From assembly GCF_003428335.1 (NCBI RefSeq), contig NZ_CP031704.1, positions 4,216,001-4,280,000 on the forward strand: a DNA stretch of 64,000 nt, given 5' to 3'. Within the stretch, counting starts at the first letter, position 1; every line of letters begins with the position of its first letter. This document shows positions 7,925 through 15,500 of the stretch, piece by piece. The DNA comes from Solimonas sp. K1W22B-7 (lineage in GTDB: Bacteria; Pseudomonadota; Gammaproteobacteria; Nevskiales; Nevskiaceae). Both the position numbers and the translations under genes were made by a program. The notes below the pieces were generated by a model, which was not told where the DNA came from, searched no databases, and saw only the letters and a program-made list of their open reading frames with translations.

Positions 7925-9252
7925 ATTCTTTCCAGCGTGACCGGCAACCGGTCCTTCGGGATCGGCAGGCTGGTGAAGTCCTGCTTCATGACGTAGCCCT
8001 CGGGCACGCTCCAGCGGAAGCGCAGCAGCATCTGGTGCAGGATCGCCTTCACTTCCATTTCGCCGAAGTGCAGGCCGATGCACTTGTGCGCGCCGCCGCC
8101 GAAGGGCACCCACTTGAAGGGATGGGCGCGGTCTTCCGCGCGTGCCTCGCTGAAGCGCTCCGGGTCGAAGCGCTGCGGTTCCTTCCAGTAGTGCGCCGAG
8201 GTGTGGGTGAACCAGGGGCTGATGCTGACGAAGGAGCCGGCCGGAATGCGGAAGCCCTTGTACTCGCAGTCGCGCACCGCCTGGCGCGGCAGGCCCGGCA
8301 CCGGCGGGCAGAGGCGCAGCGCCTCCTTCATGACCCAGCCCATGGTCTCCAGTTTCGCCAACTGCTCGAAATCCGGCGTGTGGGTGCCGAGCGCACGGCT
8401 CTCCTCGCGCAGGCGGTCCTGCCAGGCAGGCTCGCGCGCCAGCCAGTAGACCATGTTGCTGAGCGTGATCGTGCTGGTGTCGTGGGCCGCCATCAGCACG
8501 AAGATCATATGGTTGACGATGTCTTCGTCGGAGAAGGCCTCGCCGTCTTCGGTGCGGGCGCGGCACAGGCGGCTGAACAGGTCGTCGCCGCTGGACTGCC
8601 TCTTCTCCGGCAGCTCGCGGCGGAAGAAGTCTTCCAGCAAGGCACGACCGACCACGCCGGCATGCCAGCGCGTGCCCGGCAGCGGGAAGCGGATGATGCC
8701 GGTAGCGGCCTGCACGGTGGCGAGAAAGGCCTTGTTGATGCGCTCGGCCTCGGCGCCCGGGGTATGGCCGATGAAGACCTCGCTGGCCAGGTCCAGGGTC
8801 AGCGACTTGAGGTGATCGAAGATCAGGAAGCCGCTGCGCGGCTGCCAGGCGGCCAGGCCGGCGGTGATGCCCGGCGTCAGCACGCCGAGATAGCCCAGCA
8901 GCGCGTCGCGGGTGAAGGCGCCCTGCATGATGCGGCGGTGGATGCGGTGCTCGTCGAAGTCCAGCAGCATCAGGCCGCGGTGAAAGAACTTGGCGAGAAA
9001 GTGTTCCCAGGCGGAGCTGGCGAACAGGTCGCCGCGGTTCTGGAACACGAACTGGTTGGCGTCGGGGCCGAACAGGCTGATGAAGCGCATGCCGAAGGCC
9101 GCGCCCCAGGACACCTCGCCGTATTTCTCGTAGCGCTCGTGGACGAAGGTATCGAGGTCCAGCAGCAGCTTGAAGCTGTGCCCCAGCAGCGGCAGGCCGC
9201 CGTCACCGGGAACTTCGCGCAGCGGCGCCGCGCTGTCGGTCATCGTGCTCAT
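7921..9252 (-). CDS. cytochrome P450
   Basis: 443-residue haem-thiolate monooxygenase. Visible motifs: I-helix AAHDTST, K-helix EALR (MKEALRLCPP), and haem loop FGGGAHKCIG with the thiolate Cys at about residue 391. The Lys/Ile loop and the N-terminal FGAAFGMRFISLFGPDAN-like region look more like the CYP51/CYP120/CYP26 side of the family than CYP101. It needs a redox partner; the nearest ferredoxin gene is at 44272. It is divergent from the HMG-CoA-lyase-like gene with a 17-bp inverted repeat in between, and its stop overlaps the convergent TetR stop. The substrate cannot be told from sequence; a sterol- or terpenoid-like compound would fit the neighbourhood. Confidence 0.9.
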   Translation of the reverse strand: MSTMTDSAAPLREVPGDGGLPLLGHSFKLLLDLDTFVHERYEKYGEVSWGAAFGMRFISLFGPDANQFVFQNRGDLFASSAWEHFLAKFFHRGLMLLDFDEHRIHRRIMQGAFTRDALLGYLGVLTPGITAGLAAWQPRSGFLIFDHLKSLTLDLASEVFIGHTPGAEAERINKAFLATVQAATGIIRFPLPGTRWHAGVVGRALLEDFFRRELPEKRQSSGDDLFSRLCRARTEDGEAFSDEDIVNHMIFVLMAAHDTSTITLSNMVYWLAREPAWQDRLREESRALGTHTPDFEQLAKLETMGWVMKEALRLCPPVPGLPRQAVRDCEYKGFRIPAGSFVSISPWFTHTSAHYWKEPQRFDPERFSEARAEDRAHPFKWVPFGGGAHKCIGLHFGEMEVKAILHQMLLRFRWSVPEGYVMKQDFTSLPIPKDRLPVTLERI

Positions 9253-9313
9253 GCGTCATGCTCCGCATTGGGGACCGCGTACCCGGACTGAAGGACCGGC
9301 CGCCCGATGATAA

Positions 9314-9330
9314 TGTCAAGATAATTGACT
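9314..9330. promoter_or_regulatory. 17-bp inverted-repeat operator candidate (site 1)
   Basis: TGTCAAG-ATA-ATTGACT, matching the recurrent pattern TGTSAAG-N3-CTTSACA seen at four further gene starts to 18.2 kb. It lies between the divergent P450 (start 9252) and HMG-CoA-lyase-like (start 9370) genes. Confidence 0.5.
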
Positions 9331-9369
9331 GTACCATAGCCCTGACAAATGTCGCCGGAGTGACTATAC

Positions 9370-10305
9370 ATGCCCGCTTCCGCCCTTCCCCCGCCTGCCG
9401 TGCAGCTGATCGACGTGGCGCCGCGCGACGGCCTGCAGAACGAGAAGGTCGACGTGGACACCGCCACCAAGCTGGCGCTGATCCAGGCCCTGCTCGGCAC
9501 GGGCCTGCGGCGCATCGAGGTGGCAAGCTTCGTCAACCCGAAGCGCGTGCCGCAGATGGCCGACGCCGAGGCGATCTGCGCGGCATTGCCGGCGGTGGCG
9601 GATGCGCGCTATGCCGGGCTGGTGCTGAACGCCGCCGGCTATGAACGTGCGAAGGCGACGGGCCGGCTGCAGGACCTGAACATGGTGGTCTGCGCCACCG
9701 ACAGCTTCGGCCAGCGCAACCAGGGGCAGACGATCGCCCAGGGCATCGAGGTGGTGAGCGCGATGGCGCGGCAGGCACGGCGCGACGGCCTCAGCGCGGC
9801 GGTGACGGTAAGCGTGGCCTTCGGCTGCCCCTTCGAGGGCGAGGTGACGGTGGCGCGCGTGGCGGAGATCGCCGAAGCACTGGCCGCGGCGGAGCCGGAC
9901 GAGATCATCCTGGCCGACACCATCGGCGTGGCGGTGCCGACACAGGTGCGGGCGACGATCGCGGCGGTGCGCGAGCGCGTGGGCGATGCGATCCCGCTGC
10001 GCGGGCATTTCCACAACACGCGCAATACCGCGGTGGCCAATGTGCTGGCGGCCTACGAGGCGGGTGTGCGGCGCTTCGACGCCAGCGTCGGCGGCATCGG
10101 CGGCTGTCCTTTTGCGCCGGCGGCGACCGGCAACGTCGCGACCGAGGACCTGCTGTACCTGTTCCAGCGCATGGGCGTGGACTGCGGCGTGGACCTGGCG
10201 AAGCTCAATGAGGTGGCTCGGTGGATGGGGGAAAAGCTGGGGCGGCAATTGCCGGGGATGGTGAGTCGGGCGGGGGTGTTTCCGCCGCGCTTTGGCGATG
10301 CCTAA
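9370..10305 (+). CDS. hydroxymethylglutaryl-CoA lyase family protein
   Basis: 311 residues, the usual length for HMG-CoA lyase. The N-terminal LIDVAPRDGLQNEK carries the catalytic Arg-Asp of the DRE-TIM barrel family, followed by IEVASFVNPKRVPQMAD. The metal ligands appear in RGHFHNTRNTAVAN, and the glycine-rich end GGIGGCPFAPAATGNVATEDL holds the conserved Cys. It cleaves a 3-hydroxy-3-methylacyl-CoA to acetoacetate or a related product. In leucine or terpenoid breakdown this is the last step, but no MCC genes are in the window, so a role on a branched ring-derived CoA ester is equally possible. Divergent from the P450. Confidence 0.85.
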   Translation: MPASALPPPAVQLIDVAPRDGLQNEKVDVDTATKLALIQALLGTGLRRIEVASFVNPKRVPQMADAEAICAALPAVADARYAGLVLNAAGYERAKATGRLQDLNMVVCATDSFGQRNQGQTIAQGIEVVSAMARQARRDGLSAAVTVSVAFGCPFEGEVTVARVAEIAEALAAAEPDEIILADTIGVAVPTQVRATIAAVRERVGDAIPLRGHFHNTRNTAVANVLAAYEAGVRRFDASVGGIGGCPFAPAATGNVATEDLLYLFQRMGVDCGVDLAKLNEVARWMGEKLGRQLPGMVSRAGVFPPRFGDA

Positions 10306-10393
10306 ACGGCATCGCCTGCGGTGGAACGCCGGGCGGCCATGGACGGCGCCCCCTGAGGCCGAACTCCGCACGTGCTTCGACAGGCTCAGTGCG

Positions 10394-10449
10394 GTAGGGC
10401 GGATCGTTGATCCACCTTCCGCGACAGGCGGGTCAAGGACCCGCCCTAC
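10394..10449. repeat. short inverted-repeat element, copy 1
   Basis: Bounded by GTAGGGCGG and CCGCCCTAC, with the core CCTTCCGCGACAGGCGGGTC shared with copy 2 at 10848-10902. It is followed by ACGGGCTAC as in copy 2. Just upstream (10374-10391) is a CTTCGACAGGCTCAG-type dispersed motif. Confidence 0.75.
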
Positions 10450-10474
10450 GGGCTACGGGCTCTTGAAGCGATAG

Positions 10475-10840
10475 TTATGGCGCGACACTTGAAGACCTCC
10501 GCTTCTTTATAGCTTTCCAAGTACGCCAGACGGTGACTGTTATAAACACCATGCCAAAGGTGAACCCTACAAAGAACCATGCCCACGCAGCGCTATTGGT
10601 GCCGGAAAGGGTGCTTCGTGCAACGAATGGAATAGCCAGCACCAACCAAGGTGTTGGATTAATTATGACGAACACCTTTGCAGCAAATGAGGGCGGCGGC
10701 GCGGGCGTTTGTTTTTCTCCTGGGACCACTTTACCTATGGCTGCATACAGGCCGCGAACCCAACGTGACAGGAGCGAGACGAGAAACGTGCCCGCGAACA
10801 TACCGGGAAGAAAGAAAATAGCTGCGCTGAAATTACCCAT
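10475..10840 (-). CDS. small membrane protein of unknown function
   Basis: 121 residues with no family I recognise. Three hydrophobic segments are visible: about residues 5-28 (AAIFFLPGMFAGTFLVSLL), 53-74 (KVFVIINPTPWLVLAIPFVA), and 84-106 (AAWAWFFVGFTFGMVFITVTVW). It ends in a basic tail KAIKKRRSSS, suggesting a cytoplasmic C-terminus. Base composition is visibly lower in GC than the flanking catabolic genes. It is bracketed by two copies of one short repeat; copy 2 ends 8 bases upstream of the start codon, leaving no obvious ribosome site. It is probably an acquired accessory gene, possibly not expressed. Confidence 0.55.
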   Translation of the reverse strand: MGNFSAAIFFLPGMFAGTFLVSLLSRWVRGLYAAIGKVVPGEKQTPAPPPSFAAKVFVIINPTPWLVLAIPFVARSTLSGTNSAAWAWFFVGFTFGMVFITVTVWRTWKAIKKRRSSSVAP

Positions 10841-10847
10841 AGTGCAA

Positions 10848-10902
10848 GTAGAGCGGGTCCTGACCCGCCTTCCGCGACAGGCGGGTCAAGGACGCGCTCT
10901 AC
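10848..10902. repeat. short inverted-repeat element, copy 2
   Basis: Bounded by GTAGAGCG and CGCTCTAC, with the same core as copy 1. The end bases differ between copies (GGGCG versus GAGCG) but change together on both arms. The following shared bases ACGGGCTAC contain the stop codon of the GH16 gene (10906). Confidence 0.75.
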
Positions 10903-10905
10903 GGG

Positions 10906-11862
10906 CTACTGCCAGACTCGCACGTAGTCGACCTGCGTGGTGGCAGGCAGCATGCCGACGCCACTGTAGGCGTTGGCGCCGGTTCCGAGAGCCTGCGTCA
11001 GCGCGATGATGTAACGCTTGTCGAAGGCCGAATCGTTGGAGTTGTTCACCAGGCACGACTGGCCGTTGACCAGCACTTCCAGGCGGTTCGCGGTCCACTC
11101 CAGCGTGTAGGTATTCCATTCGCCACGGTTTGCCACGCAGGTCCACGCAGTGTTCACACCCGGCTGCGGCCCCAGCAGGTCGGCGGAGTAGTGCAGGAAC
11201 GGGATGGCCAGGCTCGGGTGCTGCGAGTAAGTCTCGACGATGTCGATCTCGCCGGACAGGGGCCAGAGCGCGGTGCTGTGGTAGCGCACGTCGGGCCACA
11301 GCCAGAATGCCTCCTGGAGGCCGGGCGCGCTCGCCAGCGGCACCTTGATGCGAGCCTCGAAGCGACCGTACTTCTGCGAGAACAGGTAGTAGGTCGTGAT
11401 CTGCCCTGCGGCGTACCGCGAACCGGCGCGGTTGCTGGGACACCCGGCTACCGGCTGCGGCATTTCCTTCACTGAGAGATTGAGATTGCCGCCGGACACG
11501 CTGATGACCGCCGGGTCGTCTATGTAGCAGGCGTAGACCGTGTTGCTGCCGTTCACGAAGTTCGTTTGCGGTACCCACTTCGAACGATCCAGGTTGATAC
11601 CGTCGAAGTTGTCGGAGAACGTGCACTGCCACGGGGTGCCATCGGATTTCACCACCGGCGCTCCGCAGCCCGCCGAATCGATCGGCCCCGGAGGGGGTTG
11701 CGCGGGCTGCGGTGGTCCAATCAGATTTAGATTGCAAGACAGTTCGTTTGCCAGGTTCGGCTTCCAGTCGGCACAGGTCGCTGCGCCTGCCGCTTGTGCA
11801 CATACGGCAGCCGACCCCGCGAGGATCGGAATCCATACTGTGGTTGCGAATCGAGTGGGCAC
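10906..11862 (-). CDS. secreted glycoside hydrolase family 16 enzyme
   Basis: 318 residues. It starts with GTG at 11862, preceded by AAGGAGAAG; no good ATG is available. A signal peptide covers about residues 1-28, with cleavage after AAGAA or so. A Pro-rich linker near 50-60 leads to a jelly-roll domain with the GH16 catalytic motif EIDIVE at 205-210 (nucleophile Glu205, acid/base Glu210). Such enzymes cut beta-1,3/1,4-glucans or galactans outside the cell; the exact polymer cannot be told. It has no relation to the CoA genes around it. Several cysteines suggest disulfides in the secreted form. Its stop codon lies in the repeat-associated bases of copy 2. Confidence 0.88.
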   Translation of the reverse strand: MPTRFATTVWIPILAGSAAVCAQAAGAATCADWKPNLANELSCNLNLIGPPQPAQPPPGPIDSAGCGAPVVKSDGTPWQCTFSDNFDGINLDRSKWVPQTNFVNGSNTVYACYIDDPAVISVSGGNLNLSVKEMPQPVAGCPSNRAGSRYAAGQITTYYLFSQKYGRFEARIKVPLASAPGLQEAFWLWPDVRYHSTALWPLSGEIDIVETYSQHPSLAIPFLHYSADLLGPQPGVNTAWTCVANRGEWNTYTLEWTANRLEVLVNGQSCLVNNSNDSAFDKRYIIALTQALGTGANAYSGVGMLPATTQVDYVRVWQ

Positions 11863-11965
11863 GATCTTCTCCTTGTTTTATCTCATGCAGCCTATGTACG
11901 TCGATTGGGGAATGTCTGTAGGAAAGCGCCTTCTCCATTCGTGCGCCGCAAGCGTTCGGAAAGCG

Positions 11966-12688
11966 TCAACCCGAAGGTGAGGCGCTCACCGCCCCCAGCA
12001 TGTTCGCTCCGAACAGATTCGACCACTGCTCCGGTGTCAACCGCGGCTTGCCGGCCAGCGAGGCATCGCTGACCTTCAGTTCCCCACCCTTCTTTACCGC
12101 CGGGCGCGCGTCGATCTGCTTGTACCAGCGCCTGGCATTCGGATACGCGGAAAGCTCGATCTCGATGGCGCGCGCGGCGCGGATCCAGGGCCAGCAGGCG
12201 ATGTCGGCGATGGAGTATTCGCCGGCGAGGTATTCAGCCTCGGCCAGGCGGTTGTCGAGTACCTGCAGCAGGCGCCGCGCTTCGTTGAGATAGCGCTCGC
12301 GTGCGTAGGGGATGGGCTCGGTGCAATAGCGCACGAAGTGATGCGCCTGGCCGTGCATGGGACCGAGGCCGGACATCTGCCACATCAGCCATTGCAGGCA
12401 ATGCGCGCGCCGCTGCGGATCGGCCGGGATCAGGCGCCCGGCTTTCTCGGCGAGGTAGATGAGGATCGCACCGCTTTCGGCCAGCGCCAGCGGCGCACCG
12501 CCGCCGACCGGCTCATGGTCGATGATCGCGGGCAGGCGGCAGTTGGGGTTGATACGGCGGAATTCGGGCGTCAGGTGCTCGCCCTTGAGCATGTCGTAGG
12601 GGATGACGCGGTGCGGCAGCTCCAGCTCTTCCAGCAGGATGGAGACCTTCTGGCCGTTGGGCGTGCGGACGAAGTGCAGCTCGATCAT
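11966..12688 (-). CDS. glutathione S-transferase, YfcG/YghU-like
   Basis: 240 residues. The N-terminal thioredoxin fold begins IELHFVRTPNGQKVSILLEE, with the TPNGQK signature of Nu-class disulfide-bond oxidoreductases. NPNCRLPAIID and ESGAILIYLAEK form the glutathione site, and the C-terminal all-helical domain includes YSIADIACWPWI. It probably acts in cytosolic glutathione-dependent reduction or conjugation. The start at 12688 follows family alignment; ATG 12712 is an alternative, and neither has a strong ribosome site. It is divergent from the alpha/beta hydrolase at 12791 with a 17-bp operator-like repeat between. Confidence 0.85.
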   Translation of the reverse strand: MIELHFVRTPNGQKVSILLEELELPHRVIPYDMLKGEHLTPEFRRINPNCRLPAIIDHEPVGGGAPLALAESGAILIYLAEKAGRLIPADPQRRAHCLQWLMWQMSGLGPMHGQAHHFVRYCTEPIPYARERYLNEARRLLQVLDNRLAEAEYLAGEYSIADIACWPWIRAARAIEIELSAYPNARRWYKQIDARPAVKKGGELKVSDASLAGKPRLTPEQWSNLFGANMLGAVSASPSG

Positions 12689-12742
12689 GGCGGACCCCGG
12701 GGTGGACGACATCTGGACATCGTCTCGCCCCGCGGCGAATAA

Positions 12743-12759
12743 TGTCAAGAAACTTGCGC
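12743..12759. promoter_or_regulatory. 17-bp inverted-repeat operator candidate (site 2)
   Basis: TGTCAAG-AAA-CTTGCGC, left arm perfect, right arm 5 of 7 to the pattern TGTSAAG-N3-CTTSACA. It lies between the divergent GST and alpha/beta-hydrolase genes. Confidence 0.45.
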
Positions 12760-12790
12760 ATAATACCCGGCAGGATCCAGGAGCCCGACG

Positions 12791-13951
12791 ATGAGCAGCG
12801 ACTACGAGCGCATTCCCTACCTGATCCCCTACCAGGAAAAGGCCGCCTACAAGGACACCTATGCCGGCGTGATGGGCATGGTGGTGCTGAAGGCGCACCT
12901 GCTGAAACCGGCGCAGCCGTCGAAGACGGTGATCGTCTTCATGCACCCGATCGGCGGCGGCGAGTACCTGCCGCTACCGGTGGCCCTGGCCAAGGCCGGC
13001 TATCACGTCATCTACTGCAACAGCCGCTACCCGGGCGTGGACTACGCGCTGCAGATGGAACGGGTGGCGCTGGACCTCAATGCCTGCATCCGCGACGCCA
13101 AGCAGCGCCTGGGCTACCAGCGCGTGGTGCTGGGCGGCTGGAGCGGTGGCGGATCGCTGTCGGCCTTCTACCAGGCCGAGGCGGAGTCGCCGATGGTGAC
13201 GGCGACGCCGGCGGGTGAGCCGCCGGACCTGACGCAGGTGGGCCTGGTCGCGGCCGAGGGCCTGATGCTGCTGGCGGCGCACGTCAGCCGCGCGGTGACG
13301 CTGACCGAGAGCCTGGATGCCTCGATCCTCGACGAAGCCAACCCGGACCAGCGCGACCGCGAGCTGGACCTCTACGATCCGGCCAACCCCAACCAGCCGC
13401 CCTACAGCGCGGCGTTCCTGGAGCGTTACCGCGCGGCGCAGATCGCGCGCAACCGGCGCATCAGTGCCTGGGCCAAGGACAAGCTGGCGGCACTGCGCGC
13501 GGCGGGCAAGCCGCACGAGGAATTCGCCTTCGTGGTGCACGGCACCATGGCCGATCCGCGTTTCATCGACCCGACCGTGGATCCCAACGAGCGCAAGCCG
13601 GGCTGGTGCTTCCTGGGCGAGCCGAAGCTGGTCAACAACGGCCCGGTGGGACTGGCGCGCTTCTCGACGCTGCGCAGCTGGCTGTCGCAGTGGAGCTACG
13701 ACGACAGCCATGCCGACGGCGTGCGCAGCCTGGCGCGGATCAAGGTGCCGGTGCTGGTGGTGGGCAACGGCGCCGACGACATCTGCACGCCGAGCCATAC
13801 GCAGCGGCTCTACGACGCGGTGTCGCACTCCGACAGGCAACTGGCGCAGATCGCCGGCGCGACGCATTATTACCTGGGGCAGAAAGCCCAGCTGGAGCAG
13901 GCCGTGGCACTGGTCAACCGCTGGCTGGCTGCGCATGGTTTCAAGGAGTAG
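12791..13951 (+). CDS. alpha/beta hydrolase
   Basis: 386 residues. The nucleophile elbow GWSGGG (Ser of GxSxG) appears near residue 118, after VIVFMHPIGGGEYLPLP, which forms the oxyanion region. A long insertion follows, before VPVLVVGNGADDICTPSHT (acid Asp) and GATHYYLGQ (catalytic His). It is cytoplasmic, with no signal peptide. It likely hydrolyses an ester, lactone or CoA thioester, though the substrate is unknown. Ring-lactone or side-chain ester cleavage would suit the context. The MarR gene follows within about 30 bp on the same strand and may be co-transcribed. Confidence 0.8.
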   Translation: MSSDYERIPYLIPYQEKAAYKDTYAGVMGMVVLKAHLLKPAQPSKTVIVFMHPIGGGEYLPLPVALAKAGYHVIYCNSRYPGVDYALQMERVALDLNACIRDAKQRLGYQRVVLGGWSGGGSLSAFYQAEAESPMVTATPAGEPPDLTQVGLVAAEGLMLLAAHVSRAVTLTESLDASILDEANPDQRDRELDLYDPANPNQPPYSAAFLERYRAAQIARNRRISAWAKDKLAALRAAGKPHEEFAFVVHGTMADPRFIDPTVDPNERKPGWCFLGEPKLVNNGPVGLARFSTLRSWLSQWSYDDSHADGVRSLARIKVPVLVVGNGADDICTPSHTQRLYDAVSHSDRQLAQIAGATHYYLGQKAQLEQAVALVNRWLAAHGFKE

Positions 13952-13982
13952 TGCCCTGACGAAGAAGACCAAGGCGGCCCCC

Positions 13983-14534
13983 ATGGCCGTCGCCGAGCCC
14001 TCCCGCTACTTCCTGATGAGCGGGCTGCTGCATGCCTTCTACTGGATGGACGAGGGCCTGCAGAACCACCTGGCCGCCGCTGGCCTGCCGCCGGTGTCGC
14101 GGACGCAGTCGCTGGTGATGACCAACATCGCCGACGGCGTGACGCGCCCGGCGGAACTGGCGCGCCGCCTCGACATCAGCCGCCAGGCGGTACAGCAGCT
14201 GCTCGCCGGCATGCAGGAGCGCGGCCTGATCGACCTGGTGGCAGACCCCGACGATGCCCGCGCCAAGGTCGTGCGCTACAGCGCGCAGGGCCGCGAGATC
14301 GGCAAGCTGACGATGCGCGCGCTGGAGCGGATCGACGCGGAGCTGGAGAAACGCCTGGGCGCGAAGGCGCTCAAGGAACTGCGGCGGGTGCTGGTGGAGG
14401 CCGACTGGGGCGAGCCGGTGCAGGCGACGGCGGCCGATGTGAAGAAGGGCAGCGCGCAGACGGCTAAGGCGCTGGAGGCGGTGCTGAGCAATGCGCCGAA
14501 GCGGCGGGGGTTTACGGGGCCGCGGGGGAGTTGA
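13983..14534 (+). CDS. MarR-family transcriptional regulator
   Basis: 183 residues from ATG 13983. The winged helix is clear: TRPAELARRLDISRQAVQQLLAGMQERGLIDLVADPDDARAKVVRYS, the usual MarR recognition helix plus wing. A Lys-rich tail follows. Upstream in-frame choices are ATG 13935 (inside the hydrolase gene) and a CTG at 13956 that sits seven bases after AGGAG, so the true start is uncertain. It lies in the middle of the genes carrying the 17-bp inverted repeats, whose length and symmetry suit a MarR dimer, so it is the best candidate to bind them. It ends at a strong terminator. Confidence 0.85.
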   Translation: MAVAEPSRYFLMSGLLHAFYWMDEGLQNHLAAAGLPPVSRTQSLVMTNIADGVTRPAELARRLDISRQAVQQLLAGMQERGLIDLVADPDDARAKVVRYSAQGREIGKLTMRALERIDAELEKRLGAKALKELRRVLVEADWGEPVQATAADVKKGSAQTAKALEAVLSNAPKRRGFTGPRGS

Positions 14535-14551
14535 CCCTCCGCTACGACACA

Positions 14552-14580
14552 AAGGGCCACTTCGAGTGGCCCTTCTTCTT
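14552..14580 (+). terminator. Rho-independent terminator after the MarR gene
   Basis: Perfect 10-bp stem AAGGGCCACT/AGTGGCCCTT with a TCG loop, followed by CTTCTT and more T, starting 17 bases after the MarR stop codon. Confidence 0.85.
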
Positions 14581-14584
14581 TGTC

Positions 14585-14701
14585 CCCTCTCCCGCTGGCG
14601 GGAGAGGGTTAGGGTGAGGGTGGTGCAATGGCGGTTACGCACATTGCCTCCGATTGAAGGTTCCCCCTCTCCCCTACCCCTCTCCCACGAGGGGAGAGGG
14701 G
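14585..14701. repeat. pair of CCCTCTCCC-type palindromic repeats
   Basis: First palindrome CCCTCTCCCGC (14585-14595)/GCGGGAGAGGG (14598-14608). Second CCCCTCTCCC (14677-14686)/GGGGAGAGGGG (14691-14701). They are separated by about 70 bases with GGGTTAGGGTGAGGG next to the first. This style of dispersed intergenic palindrome is common in gammaproteobacteria with high GC. Confidence 0.7.
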
Positions 14702-14709
14702 AAAAGTGT

Positions 14710-14738
14710 TTGACAGCCTCGCTCTCCGGCACTACGGT
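14710..14738 (+). promoter_or_regulatory. candidate sigma70 promoter of the VOC gene
   Basis: -35 TTGACA (14710-14715), 17-bp spacer, -10 TACGGT (14733-14738). The predicted start near 14745 falls inside the operator-like repeat at 14742-14758. Confidence 0.5.
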
Positions 14739-14741
14739 ATT

Positions 14742-14758
14742 AGTCCAGATACTTGACA
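14742..14758. promoter_or_regulatory. 17-bp inverted-repeat operator candidate (site 3)
   Basis: AGTCCAG-ATA-CTTGACA: right arm perfect, left arm 5 of 7 to TGTSAAG-N3-CTTSACA. It overlaps the predicted transcription start, a position suited to repression. Confidence 0.5.
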
Positions 14759-14780
14759 ATATTTCCGTGGGAGAAGGGCC

Positions 14781-15386
14781 ATGTCCAACGCCGCACAGCC
14801 AGCCGCATCCACGGGCGAGGCGCCGCCGCTGGTGGGGGCCAGCGGCATCCACCATGCCGCCTACCGCTGCCGCGACGCCGAGCAGACCCGCTGGTTCTAC
14901 GAGGACGTGCTGGGACTGCCGTTGAGCCTGACGCTGGTCGCCGACATCGTGCCCGGGCTGAACCGCCGTGTGCCCTACATGCACCTGTTCTTCCAGCTCG
15001 GCAACGGCGGCTTCGTGGCCTTCTTCGACCAGCCGGAGACGGCGAAGCCCGAGCACTTCGCGAAGGCCGACAGCTTCGACCGCCACCTGGCTTTCGAGGT
15101 GGCGGACGAGGCGGCGCTGCGCGCCTGGCAGAAGCGCATCAATGCCGCCGGCGTGAGCTGCCTGGGGCCGGTGGACCACGACTTCGTGAAGTCGGTCTAC
15201 ATGTACGACCCCAATGGGCTGCAGGTGGAGCTGACGATCCGCACGGCCAGGCACGATCCCATCGTGGCGGAAGAGAAGCTCCACGCGCACGAGGTGCTGC
15301 GCAACTGGAGCGCGCGCACGCGGGGGGAGAAGGAAGCAAAGTTCGGGGCCGCGGCGATCGATATGCGGAGCCGGCAGAAGAGGTAG
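14781..15386 (+). CDS. VOC-superfamily protein (glyoxalase/extradiol dioxygenase fold)
   Basis: 201 residues. Vicinal-oxygen-chelate signatures are visible: GIHHAAYRCRDAEQTRWFYEDVLGL with the first metal His, HLAFEV with a second, and YDPNGLQVELT with the terminal Glu. It could be an epimerase, lyase or ring-cleaving dioxygenase; the family cannot be narrowed from sequence. A start at ATG 14781 has GGGAGAAGG before it. It is a single-gene unit between the MarR terminator and a 31-bp inverted repeat. The C-terminal tail (about residue 160 onwards) is charged and extends beyond the fold. Confidence 0.8.
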   Translation: MSNAAQPAASTGEAPPLVGASGIHHAAYRCRDAEQTRWFYEDVLGLPLSLTLVADIVPGLNRRVPYMHLFFQLGNGGFVAFFDQPETAKPEHFAKADSFDRHLAFEVADEAALRAWQKRINAAGVSCLGPVDHDFVKSVYMYDPNGLQVELTIRTARHDPIVAEEKLHAHEVLRNWSARTRGEKEAKFGAAAIDMRSRQKR

Positions 15387-15390
15387 TTCC

Positions 15391-15472
15391 GTAGGATGTG
15401 GTGAGCGTAGCGAACCGCATCGATCTGCCCGACCCGCGCCTGATGCGGTTCGCTACGCTCACCACATCCTAC
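15391..15472. repeat. perfect 31-bp inverted repeat (REP-like)
   Basis: Arms 15391-15421 and 15442-15472 are exact complements around a 20-base loop. The left arm begins GTAGGATGTGGTGAGCG. It sits between the convergent VOC and TonB-receptor genes and could also end transcription from both sides, though no T-tract follows. Confidence 0.85.
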
Positions 15473-15500
15473 ATGTCTACGTATCGAAAGGTTCAGGGGT

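Noticed and set aside
10292-10474. Small open frame after the HMG-CoA-lyase-like gene
   Set aside because: It is made of repeat sequence and overlaps the end of the previous gene; no ribosome site.
13935-13982. Earlier starts for the MarR gene (ATG 13935, CTG 13956)
   Set aside because: The ATG is inside the hydrolase gene and CTG is rare. The CTG has the better Shine-Dalgarno, so this stays open, but 13983 fits the family best.
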